Part shown: piece by piece, positions 11,433-23,800 of the stretch
How the letters are laid out: every line of letters begins with the position of its first letter
How positions within the stretch are numbered: the stretch's first letter is position 1
From: Amborella trichopoda
Taxonomy: Eukaryota; Streptophyta; Magnoliopsida; Amborellales; Amborellaceae
Direction of reading: 5' to 3'
DNA: 64,000 nt
NCBI RefSeq assembly: GCF_000471905.2
Contig: NW_006500279.1
Span: forward strand, 331,713 to 395,712
The notes under the pieces: model-generated
The model's database searches: none
Told to the model about the DNA's origin: nothing
Seen by the model: only the letters and a program-made list of their open reading frames with translations
Made by a program: the position numbers and the translations under genes

Positions 11433-11440
11433 CCACGTGG
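11433..11440. promoter_or_regulatory. perfect palindromic G-box CCACGTGG
   Basis: CACGTG in an extended palindrome lies 237 bp upstream of the SS4 start codon. G-boxes bind bHLH (PIF-type) and bZIP (HY5/ABF-type) factors in light, clock and ABA responses. Its position in the likely proximal promoter makes a role plausible, but the motif alone does not prove one. Confidence 0.55.
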
Positions 11441-11676
11441 AGGGGAGCTGGTTCAGTTCATGTGAGAGAAGCTGAAGCGGGGAACTCCACTTTTATTCTG
11501 CTCGTCAGCTCCATTTGAGCGACTGGCATTTCAGAGTTGCGCTCGAAAAGTAGGAGTCTAGAAAAGCTTGATTTGGATATTACATTGAGTATTCAATCAT
11601 CCGCTTCTGTGTCTAGCAGTGAGAATTCATCATTCCCTTTTGTTTCCCCATTCTTTTGCTCTCTCTCACTTCTGCA
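11441..11676 (+). promoter_or_regulatory. probable SS4 core promoter / 5' UTR
   Basis: This is pyrimidine-rich sequence (CTCTCTCTCACTTCTGCA) directly before the ATG, as in many plant 5' untranslated regions. No canonical TATA box stands out close by. The transcription start cannot be set from sequence alone. Confidence 0.5.
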
Positions 11677-11807
11677 ATGGCTGGAACTCTCTCGATGTTG
11701 ATGATGCCCCGTGGCTTCCACGGCTTTACCTGCAACAAACTTGAAGCCCGCAGGCCCATTGCCTTGCTTCGCTTTCCCACCTTTTGCAGGACGCGTAAGA
11801 ATTTGGG
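11677..11807 (+). CDS. SS4: SS4 exon 1: start codon and transit peptide
   Basis: The exon encodes [17 protein letters not shown] and on to about residue 44, Arg/Leu-rich and poor in acidic residues as plastid transit peptides are. The donor is GG|GTTAGT, which leaves phase 2 and fits exon 2. A stronger-looking GTAAGA donor 13 bp earlier (11795) would leave the wrong phase for exon 2, so I did not use it. It is the least certain exon boundary in the model. Confidence 0.82.
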
Positions 11808-14800
11808 GTTAGTGCTTCTCAAGTTGTTTTGAACTTATTTCTTGTGATTCCATTTCAATTTCCTCTGGGCAATGGTTTAGTTTCTTGAAAATTCATGGTG
11901 TGTCGTTAGGAATTTGCCTGCTCCTGCCTTATCTTCTGGTATCTTGAGGCTAAATTTGAAAAGAATTGTGATCTCAATACTACCTGTAACGGATTTGTGT
12001 ATTCTATGTGATCTTTGGGATTTTCTTAATTCTATTTCATTATTATAGCGATCAAATTTTTTGTTAGATTACGCCTTGATTTTGCTATGTGCTCATGAAT
12101 TTATTTTGCTTGAGGGTTTACTTTGGTTCTTACACAGTTTATGGTCAAGAGAATTTTCGAGCAAGTTTGATTAATTGAATCTGGCATTGGAGAGTTTTGT
12201 TGAGTGCCTAACTTAAAATGATAAAAAACGAGGAAGAATGGGGAGAAGTTTATCAGGTGCTAGGCATTACCCTGATGCTCTTTATTCCACCAGTTATAAT
12301 AATGGTTGAATTCACTATTAAATCCCACGGATCAATGTCCTCTTTTACATATGTTTAGGTCACTTGGGTTCAATTCCCATGGTGACTTAGAGAATCTTGA
12401 TGGATGCATATCCTCATCTAATAATAAATCCAATCCTTTGATTGAGCTGAGAATATTTCAGCGGTTTCAGAGAAATAGGAAGACAATCATTACCTTGCAA
12501 AAGGATTTGTGTTTTCCTTGTGTGCATATAATTTGATGTTCATATGTCTTCTCCTGAAATAATGGGGTTTCCATCATTAGAAGATCAAATGCGGTATTGG
12601 AAGATAACATTTTTTTTACTTGCCTGCCAATATTGATAAGAAATATGAACAAGCATTGTCTATCTGTTTGCTAATTCTATATTTTTCTCTTTAATTGATC
12701 ATCACTTCAGTACACCTTGGTGTTTCAGGATTAGTACTGAATAAGTCACCGTTGCATTGTTCCTTTTTGCAAGAATGCTGATCCACCTAAAAGACCTGAA
12801 CACTTTTGCACATGCAGCATCTCCGATACAGAGGCTCTTTGCTTCTTTCTTGTTTCTTTCTCTTCTCTTTCCTAGAGCATCTGAATTTTTTTTTTGGCCA
12901 CTTATTTAATCTATTCTTAGTTATTTGCTTCTTTCTATTGGAAAGATGGGACTAAACCTTATTAGGATAACTTGATAAGTTCAGAAAACGTTGACCTTTA
13001 ATAACGAGACTTTTGGAATGAACGAGATTTTTGCGTAATGAAAATAAAAGAATAAAAGCTCCTTACTTTTTAGTGAAGGATAATGTCATAGGAAATAATT
13101 TGTGTTCGGAAATAAAGGTTACCAGCATACAGTTCAGAACTCTTGAATTGGATAATAGTCTGGGGAGTGAACTCATGTTGTTTTGGTTTCTAAATGGAAC
13201 TTGTGATATATCACCGGCTCAATTTCTTATATTTTTATTGAAATTATTTCAGCTTAATAGTGTGGTCATCTTTGCTTTGTACTGTGACCTTGGCTCCAGG
13301 TTTTCTTTTCCTCTTTCTTTTTTGTATTGTAGTTTCCGCAAGTCTTAGTTATTAACATACTATGGAAAGATGTGATCAACCCTTATTAGGACAATTTGAT
13401 GAAAGACATAATGAAAACATCCCTACTTTTTCAATAGAGGATAATGTCTTAGTAATGGATATGAATTGTTAAGTTAATGAAAATTGAGGCTGTGCTTGGG
13501 AAAAGATACAATTTAAGAAATACAAGGAATGGGAAAAGATAAAATTTAGGATATACAAGGAACTGATTTTTGGCAAATTCATCTTGTTGTTATTGTCTTA
13601 GTGTCTTATGCTTTTATAGACACGTGCTTGTGCATTCTGATACTTCAGATATTGTCCAACATTGGGATGAATTTCAGCGATGCGTCTTGACATTTGCCAA
13701 TAAGTGCCTGACAATTCCATAAAAGTGTTAGTAGTTTCTTTGAAACTGCTATTAAAGTATCTGATGCTTCCAAAAGAAATGTTGGTGGCAGACACTTGAT
13801 GTCACCGCTGAAGACCTCATGTTAAAAATGGTGGCACTTTATGAAGAGTGTCTTACTTCTAACTAGGAAAAAGGACATTCATGTCTCGCCAAAGTGCCAG
13901 TGAAGTATGGGGAAGTGCCTACACATGTCAGCATGTGGCACCAAGGAATGGGGTAGTGTTAGGGTTACATTTCTTAGTATTTTTGGTTTGAAAAATACTT
14001 TTATATTTCAAAACAACACTTTGGATTTATTGTTCTTTCCTAAATTGTTTTTGTAGAGAGAGAAGGATGTGGGTTTGAGTCCCACATTGAAGAGGAGAGA
14101 GTTTCTTGAGCTATATTTAAGAGCACGCATTCCTATGCAATGTACTCTTAATACAAAGCAGAGAGAAGGTGCATGTGCGGAGCACACGAAGCGTGCGATG
14201 CACACATGTGTGTGCGTGTGCGAGTGCGAGAGCGAGGGTGTGGGCGCAAGGGCGCTTGATGACACACTTTGCACTTCGCATGCTCGCATATATAGCTGTT
14301 GATGAAATGGAGGCAAAAGGAGGCTGTAACAGCAGCCATCAAGTGAGTTAAGGGGCTGCATGTAACTTGTAGCTGTTGGTCGTGCATGTAACCACTGGTA
14401 CAGTAAATGTGCAGCCAACTTGTGGCTCTATATTAAAGGTCCTTTTGCCATACGAGACACAACCTTTTACAACCTTTGCATCTCTCTCAATAGACCTTCT
14501 TTCTGCAATTCCAGCGAGCACAACAGTGGGTTAACTCTCTCTCTCAACTTATTTTTCTCTCTAATACAACAAGACTTTGGTGTCTATTGTGTGGGTTTCA
14601 AGCTCGGGTGCATAGAGCTTAGGAGCATTGCAAAAGACCTATTTGTTTTCTTGTATCCTGAGGACGAGTTTCCCTTCTTATGCACATCAAATATTCAATC
14701 GAAGGGGGCAAATATCGTCTTGAGATAGTGCTCCTGTGTGCCCAAAAACTGGAAGAGTTTGAGCGCCTATTTTTGAAATCGTACCATTTTCTGCCCCCAT

Positions 14801-17800
14801 TTCACCCAAACAAACTCCAACAACATTGAGGCTTGCAATCAATATGTTAATTGCTTTAAAGTTACAGTTGGGCTTGCTGCTGGATTTCGTAATATCTTGT
14901 TAAGAAATCACTCTGAATGTAGGAGTTTCCCATTATATGGGACTTGCTTCATAATAAACAATTATATGCACATGTGGCTCTCCACTTGGGATTCAAAAAA
15001 TATATTCAGTCTTCAAAGACAGTTAGCCATTTCTAGATCATACATCTCAAATTTTAGTAGAAACATATCTCAAAATGGATTGCAATTGTTTTGTATATTG
15101 TAATTGTTTGGGAATTCTAACTGAGATGCTACCCTCCAAATGTTACCCTGGCAAGGGGTAGTAGCATATTGCCAAAATAAGTTTATTCAAGAACACTTGT
15201 TTATTTATTGCCTAGACATGATTTCCCAAGCAAAAACACCCCAATACTGGTTGCAATGAAGTTCTTGATTTGTTCAATCAATCTTTCTTGGGCGAAAGAG
15301 AGGATATCTCGATCGGGGGAGAGAATGGGGGAATTCCATATGACCCAATATGTCAGACAAGTCGCACTATATGTCAACCCAAACTGCGTCTTCCTCTTTA
15401 GGACTCCAAAAGGTACTTTTGGAACACCAACGGGTATAGCTGTTGGGTGGTATTCCTTTAGCGCTTTTTCATCAAGGAACCTTGACAACTCCTTTCATGT
15501 TGCAGATTTGGGTAGTTAAGGGAGTGAGCGAAGAGCTTCCCTACAGATTCATGATTCATGTTGCCTACAACAAACTACTTGAATTACAGATACGAAATTA
15601 AGAGTGAGCAAAGTGAGTTGTGGCTTATAAATAGTCATATGTAGGGCCTGAACTTGCACCTCCGTTTGCAGCACCAGGTATGTTTTACCTGACTTATACC
15701 TTAAGCTAATACTGACTCGGCATGGGAGCTCTTCCTTCTTGTTCATAAACCTTGAATAACCCTATCCATACCGCTCCCTCAGACACTAACCTGAGGATCT
15801 ATCTCCAACTAAAGCAAGCCAAGCTGGGAATACCCTACCTTTCCTATCCTTTCCTAACCTATCCTATCCTGTTCGACTAATCCCATCTAGTTTTGACACG
15901 AACCAGTACGAACTCGGTCGCTTCTCTTCTCTCGGGCTTGCTGCCCTAAAGGAATGCCTTTGGCTCCTGTCGCTTTGCTCCTGGATGCCAAGCCTTGGTT
16001 TCAAAGTCCCTGTCCTATCCAATATAGAAACCGTTGGCTGTTGTCTTTTCTTGCATGGCTGAAGTATGCCCCTCCTTTCCTGAGATGACACCTTCCTGCT
16101 ATGATATCTTTCTTAGTCGAAGAGATAGGTCCATTTAATATTGCATTTCTCTACTCCATTCCTTGAAATCCTCATACCACTCGGGGAGTTGAAATAATAA
16201 CATACGCACGAGATTCTTAGGTATTATCAATGAAGGTAATATGATGTATTTTTTAAGAATAGATTGGGTTACTAACATAAAACCTCTTACTACTTGAGCA
16301 ATTGCAATAGTATCCCAAGCTTTTGTTATTGCTAACATCTCATCCTCTTTTTTTGTTACCTCTTTAAATTTGGAAGTTTGAAATTCAGGTTTTTTCTTTG
16401 TTCAATCCCTAAAAATTAGGTTTATGATTATGAAGATATCAAAATAAACGAAGGTTTTTTGTCTATTCTATCCAAAAAGAGGGGGAATGCAAATTTCTTT
16501 AAAAAATTTCACAAGTAACTGTTTTCCATTGTTGAGCACGCATTGATCCTTTGATTAGATCCTGACGAAAGTCAGGTTGTTGTGAGTAATGTATTAGATC
16601 CACCTCTTCCATTTGATCATTATCTGGGTCGTGGGTAGTCTTGACACCAGTATGTGTAAAGGTATTCATATTCTCCTCGCGATTTACATCTGTTTGGTAA
16701 AAAAAAGAATCTTCTCCTTTGATCATAATAAAAAATGGAAAGTGTTCAATCGGAACATGAAAACGAGATTGAATTGGTCATAGTTACTCTTCGAGACGAG
16801 GTGGAAGAAGGGAGGAGATTATCGAAATTGGAAAAGAATCCAATTACTTCGAAAGAATTGAACGAGGAGCCATATGAGGTGAAAATCTCATGTACGGTTC
16901 TGTAGAGTGACAATAAGGGTGACTTATCTGTCAACTTTGCCACTATCACCCTCAAAAATCCAAACTCTGCCTTACGCCAAGTTGCCAGAGTACGATTAAC
17001 CTCTGGATTTAACATCACTGCTTATGTACCTTGCATTGGCCATACTTCACAAGAACATTATGTAGTATTAGTAAGAGGAGGAAGGGTTAAGGATTTACCT
17101 GGTGTGAGATATCACCTTTTTTGAGGAACCCTAGATGATGTCAGAGTAAAGGATCCTCAACAAGGGCGTTCTAGTGCATTGTAGATTCTTATCCAAGACT
17201 TGTATCATTTGATGATGATGTCATGTGAATCACTAGAAACATGTGAAGTACATGGCTAACCCAATAGCGAAAGTTGCGTAAGGGGACTGGAGCAAGCTAC
17301 CATGAGACAAAAGATTCTTTCTAAAGAGATTCGGAACTGTTATATGTCCAAGGTCCAATATTGAAATCATTTCAGGGGTTTTCCCTGACTTTGTTTGTGT
17401 CAACAAACTATTTGAAATACCTCGACTTGAGAAAGCGGCGCTTTAGTGTAACTTGCTATGGTCTCAACGCCGTTACGAGGTAGTAACGAGTTTCACACGC
17501 TCTAAGCCCGGCGCAGGCGCAGTTAGGAAGATTGGCCGCCATCTGAGCGGTACCACCCACCCTACCCTATCACCTGTAGGCGGCCGTCTGTCCTACAACC
17601 GCTCGAAAAGGAACTGCAGTGATCTTGAACAGGAATCCTACATCGATAGGTAGAATCCCCATAAAAATACCACTAGATCAAGCACCAGTGATTTCGTATC
17701 CGGTCAAAATCTTGTCTAATTGATCGGTAGCGACTGGAGAAGCAAGAGGGGAGCCTTTCTTTAGAGTGGGGAGTGAAATAGGCCTAAGGCAAGGGAATTC

Positions 17801-20800
17801 TTATCCACAAAAGCTCAAATGCGTGGCTAGCTAAGGCTAGCGGTAGTAGGGGTCTTCTTAGTCACTCTATTCAAAGTTGATTTAGTTCCTTTTCCTTATG
17901 GCGAAGCAAGGTATGAAGCTAGTCTAGTTTAGGGAAGCAAGGAATGGTGCTAGTCTGATTTCTTTATCATATAGTCTCAATCACACGGATGTATGCTCTG
18001 TCACCTGGGCCGGTTTCATCGTCACCTTCTGATGATCGTGTAATCTAATCTGGGTGATCCTTTTCCTGCCTTATAGTGACTCTTGTTTTAGGCACGTGGT
18101 TGTCATGTATAGTAAGACATAAAAATTTTCTAGATCTAAGAACCCATTGAGGGGCCAAGGATCCTTACAAATTTCCAATGATGAGGTGATACTTTTGCTG
18201 GCTGTATGTGTATTCATGCGCTTTGGTGATGGATTTTCAGTCCAGTGGGAGCAATGGTGTTGTGAAAGTAAATATTGAAAGCTCCTAGTTCATTTTTTCT
18301 CTCTTTCTTTTTTCACTCAAAGTTTCCTTTTGTCCTTCTTTCTAACCAAGCGTGTTCATTTCTCCATAGTTTCTTCTCTTTTCCCTTCTTCTTTCCTAGG
18401 TCCTGCTGTGCCTTTAGTTTGGTATCAGAGCAAGGTTGCTTCTAAAGGTTTCTTTTGAAACTCTAAAGGATCAGGCCGTATGAAGGTCTCCTAAAGCCGT
18501 ACTGTTTGAAACACTTGATTTGAAGGAAAAAGAGGAAAGGTATGAAACCTTAGACCTAGAAAAATGGTATGGAATGAAAAAACCTTAGTTTCACAGTTGC
18601 TTCATTGAGTTTCTATTCTCTCATTAGAAACCCTAGATCTGGTTGGTATGGTTCAATGATGTTAAAATCTATTGTTGGACTCCTTCAATTGATCAAATCT
18701 TTGTTTGTTAGTTGTGAAACTCATATTTTTTTCAATATCTCTAGTATAGGTGATATTGTGTCCTGAGTCCAAGTGTTTTTGAGTGGCTGGCTGTGTTGAT
18801 CAATGTGTCTCTTTGGTGTTTTTCAGTTTTTGTTGTGGTCAATATGTTTAATATGAGTCATTCAAACCATTCTTCCACCTTTACTTGTACTACAAGTTTA
18901 TCCTTCATACGAGTATCCATGGAGATAATCCTGAATTGGAGATCACGACTGTCAAACTCAATAGGACGAATTATTTAGCGTAGTCATAGTTTGCAAAAAT
19001 TTTCATTGGTGCAATAGGGAAGTTGGGGTATATCAATGGTAAGATTCCTAAGCCTGAAGAAATAGATCATTAACATCAGAAGTGGGATTATGTATCGGTT
19101 ACTGCATTGTATGCAACCATTGATTAGTAGGGATTTGTTATTCCTTCGATCGTTGAGGGGCATTTTTATTTTATTTTTTGTTTTTAAGTTATGTAATGAA
19201 GGGGTTTAGATTCATATCCAACCTAAACCCCCTTTGAACCATTTTTAGAGAGATAGAAACCTCAAGAAACTTATATTTTATGATGTTCATAGGATTGAAG
19301 GGTTTCTCAAAGTTACAAGAAATCGATCCAAATATCACCAATTGAAATTAGATTTAGCTTTGGTGTTTGTTTAGGACTATTAGAGGGTTTTTTAAAAGAT
19401 TCAGAGATTGGAAACATCTCAAAGGTAGAAGTTTGAAGATCGAGCAATCAAGGTTACTGAAAAGTTTAATTTTTTATATCGCATGTATCATTTTGAGATG
19501 TCTTCTTCAGGATCTAATAGAAGCGGCGATCCGTGTTAGAAATATGGTTATAACCCGAATCCTATAGATAAAAATTGCATCTTATGCAATTATTGTTAGA
19601 AGGATACGAAAGGGGGTATAAACCGGTTTAAAAAATACTTTATGATATCAAGGGGATGTTGCAAAAAGTTCCTAATGCTATTAAAGAGGAGATAAAAATT
19701 ATATCAATATCGCAAAAAAGAAAAAGAGAGAGAGACATCCATAGCAGAGTTGAGGTTTGGGGTTCGTGTCAATTATGATGACGATAATGATCAAGAGGGG
19801 TGTGAAGAGGTGGAGCAACTTGCTATATCGCAGACTAGGGGGAAGGGAAAGGGAGTTGAAGTTGGTTTTGGGGGTTGGGGGCCTAAGAGGCCTCGGTTTA
19901 GGGGGCTTATGGATCATTTTTGTCCCATTGCGGGAGAGAAAACAAAGAAGCAACTATTGAGAATTGAATTAAGAAGGAAGAGAGAGAGACAACGTCACAA
20001 TACATTGCTAGATGGTTTTAAGAGGCAGATATTCCTTTCAATGCGGTTCACCTAAGCAGCTTCTACACCTTGGTAGAAGCAATTAGCCAATTTAGGCCTG
20101 GGTTGAAGCTGCCAACCCCATATGAGCTTTCAGAACCTCTTTTGAAAAAAGAGGTTAATATCACAATGGAGATTGTAGAGTCACAGAAGGTTACATGGGC
20201 TTAGTATGGAGTTTCTGCTATGACTAATACTTGGAGTGACATGAAGAGAAGAAGCCGAATGAATTTGTTGATGAATTATCCTTTAGGGACTTTTTTTTTG
20301 CGGTCTATGGATGATGCATATGATGATAGCCATGAAGCCCATTACATATTTAAAGTGATGGATAAAGGCATCAAGGAGGTTGGGGAGCAGCATGTTATAC
20401 AGGTTGTCACAGATAATGCTGGTCCTAATGTTGTTGCTGCTAATTTGTTGCGCATAGCTTACCTTAGAATCTTTTGGATAACATGCGCACCACACTGTAT
20501 AGACCTAGATGTGGGAATATCACTCTAGGGTTTTTGATTTGAAGGATTAAATAATTGATTTTGACACAGATTGCAGCGAAAGTTAGCAAGTTGTAGATTG
20601 GGATTCACCACCAATCTTGGATACATACTCCGATGAACAACAAGATTGTTTAGAGAGTCTGATCTATGATAAGGATCCTGATGATGATGAAGATATTTTG
20701 AGAGAGTGAAGAATATGGAAAGAAGGCAGGAGGAGGACTGATCCAAATCATGGGCTTTAAAGATTTCATTAATATAAAAAAGGTAGAATAATCAAGGAAT

Positions 20801-23800
20801 TTAGCATATTGGAATCAGAGTAGCATAGATGAAACATGGTCAACTTATAAATCGCAAATTGTGGCCCGGATTTCAGATAATAATGAAATATTNNNNNNNN
20901 NNNNNNNNNNNNNNNNNNNNNNNNNNNNNNNNNNNNNNNNNNNNNNNNNNNNNNNNNNNNNNNNNNNNNNNNNNNNNNNNNNNNNNNNCCTATCCCCTGT
21001 GTGCCTTGCCTCCCACGACTTTTCAGATAATAATGAAATATTTCATTATTAATGAAATCTTTAAAGCCCATGTTTTATGAGTTGACCATGTTTCATCTAT
21101 GCTACTCTGATTCCAATATGTTAAATTCCTTTATTATGCTACTTTTTTTATATTAATGAGGTAGAATAATCAAGGAAATTAGCATATTGGAATCAAAATA
21201 GCATAGATCGAGTCACCTCGACCCTTACTTTTGTGAAACTCTTAATATTATAATATCTACCGTTAACATTTTCAAAACAAATAAAATGAAATAGATGTTG
21301 AGAAAACGTCTAAACACCAGAAAATTGGGTTTGAAAGGTTTCTACTATAATTTTAATGGGAATTCAAGGACAGCCGTATTTGATAAATTTGTATTGGTTC
21401 CTTAATATAAATATTAGGATCCGTTCCTTGAGGAATTTTTTTTTATCACGAATAATATTTGAGCTGACAAAGGAAAAGAAGGTTGAAGAAGGTGGTTTTT
21501 GATATTGAATTCTTATTTTTAATTTTTAGTTAGCTTCAAATGATGTATATTATAGTTTTCGTTTTAGGGTTTATTTCTATAATTTCTTAGTTTTCTAGGG
21601 ATTCTAGAGTTTTTATATTCTTTATTTCCTTCATGTGTACTATTCACACGTACGGTTCATAGGGGTAAAACTATCATTACAAATTTTAAGTCTATGTTAG
21701 GATAGATATAGGTCATTGTATTATTTGTTTGCACACTTTTTGTACTTGAAACATTAAGTAATCTTATAAAGAGGTGCATGAGGGCCTAGGAGAAGAAGGC
21801 AGTCACGTGATTTTTCAGAATTGAGAAGAAAGAAAAGCTCAGGCTTTTGCAACCCTAGTTTGGGTGCGGAGTAGAAAACCCTAGGTTTCTTTGAATTGTG
21901 CTTGTGTTTGGCTTTGTTTCTTGCTATTTTACTGTCTTCTCAAATTTTCCTGCGACATCCAATAGTCCAGTTTTTCCTAGCAAATCAGTCACATATTTCC
22001 TTTAAGATAAACTAGTGCCATACTTTGATTTGGTTACTTCAATTCCTAGAAAATACCTTAGTTGACCCAAATTTGTTGCCTGAACACATTGTTTTAGATA
22101 TCTCCAAATGATTGAGTATTTCATGATCATTGCCAGTAACGACAATATCATCAACATAGACAACTACCATTACCTCTATCTCGGCCTCTTCGTGAGTCAC
22201 GGCCATGTCCCTGACCTCTGCCTCCAATGTCCCTGACCTCTGCCTCCATCACCGCTCCCTAGAAATGTATTTAATGTTGTTCCATTAATAGTACTTGAGT
22301 TAGAAGGAGGGTGGAAGCAAATATAATGAGCCGTTGAATTCGCGAGTAACCATTAGTGAGAGATGGGAGCTCACTTCATGCCAGGATCTGCCCAGGTATA
22401 GAATGGTACTCAAGATTAAGGCCAGAAAAAATTTGACAACCCTATATTCTTCAGGCTGGCTCTTCCGTAATTCCACATCACTAGATATAGGCTGATATAG
22501 ATTCAACTCTTCTCACATACCCTGAGGGTACTATAATACTTACAATCTGATTATCCCATTGCAATTGAAACATTTTCTCAAACAACTCATATACCAGGTG
22601 ATATTTTTATCTGATGAATTATGAATGTGTTTCTTTCAAATTGTCCGAAATTTCCTTAGCTATATCAAGAAACATCACATTGGGACTGGTTTGGGTTCCA
22701 TACTACTACGCAACTACGTAATGATTATGTACTTATCCCTTGTCTGCTTTTCATATCTACTATCAGAATTACTAGGTCTGTCCTCAGTCAAATATTTTAG
22801 CTTCCACCTTGCACCAAGGGATACTTTGACAGATTGTGCCCATACAACAATATTGGACACATGTAATTTCACCGAGGTGATTTGTATCTCACGGTTACAG
22901 GAGGACTTAGAATTCCAGGTTTAATTTCCTTATCCATGAGCATAAAAAGATAAAAAGACAATAAGGACAACTACGATTGGCCATTTTCAGCCTCTTACAC
23001 AGGCCTAGTACAACATTAAAGAAAGACTTGAAGGAGAGAGATACTTATCATTCAGATGCAGTCACATTCACACACTTGAACAAATTAGGGCAACATCACG
23101 TTGAACACATCTGAGCAGCACCATGCTGCCAACATTGAAACTAGGTCACAATCTCTCTGTGAACCTTGATCTCGAAAGAGAAACACACACACAGCAGCAT
23201 AGACTGGCAGCAACTTGAAACTAGGTCACAATTTCTTAGATCTTGATCTCGGGGAGAGAAATCACACACACAACAGCATTGAACAGTTTTCGAGTTTATG
23301 ATTCAATAAAAATTAAGAAAGGGGAAGATCATGATTTCTCTCCATTTTTTTTTTAAAGGGTTAAAGAAAAAAAAAAGAGAGAGAAGATGAAAGGAAAGGG
23401 GAAAGATGAAAGGAAAGAGGAAGATGAAAAGATAAAGGATTTAAGAGGAAATGGGGAAGACGAAACATCAGTTTAAATCCCACTCTGGTACTATATCGAA
23501 GAATTTAGAGAGAAAAGAAGAATAAGAAGAAGATGGAAGAGAGAGACGTGAAAGGAGAAAGTAATGTGAGGTTCAACACCCCTCAGCACCTGTCAGCCTT
23601 ATATTTTATTTAAAAATATAATATGGACAAAACTGTCCATACAAATATGATTAGGACACTTAGGTCCTAAACTTAGACAAGTGGTTTTAACATGGAGCAA
23701 GTTCCTTTGAAAGAGTGTAACAAATGTAAACAGCGAGGTTCTGGTCCTTAGATACCCAATCGTCATAAGTGAGGTTGGATTGAAGAACTTTCTTGGTTGT

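Larger units (their letters stand above)
15180..17960. other. composite organelle DNA insertion (plastid + mitochondrial)
   Basis: Pieces of plastid clpP, ycf1 and rps12 lie next to mitochondrial nad2 sequence and to unassigned sequence of mitochondrial style. The plastid pieces are not neighbours in a normal plastome, and all carry frame-breaking changes. The simplest source is mitochondrial DNA that had already absorbed plastid fragments (MTPTs), transferred to the nucleus; separate insertions followed by fusion are the alternative. It sits inside SS4 intron 1 and is removed by splicing. Confidence 0.85.
21955..23720 (-). mobile_element. internally deleted copia relic
   Basis: Read on the - strand: an LTR-like end and degenerate primer-binding site near 23480-23493 (GTACCAGAGTG), a decayed leader, gag from about 22925 to 22290, a short Arg/Gly-rich scrap, and then directly the end of reverse transcriptase (22180-21955). 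Protease, integrase and most of RT are missing, so the copy has a large internal deletion. RNase H and the 3' LTR are not seen to the left. Confidence 0.82.

Noticed and set aside
15208-15519. 103-codon + strand frame
   Set aside because: Shadow of the plastid clpP exon 1 and intron fragment on the opposite strand.
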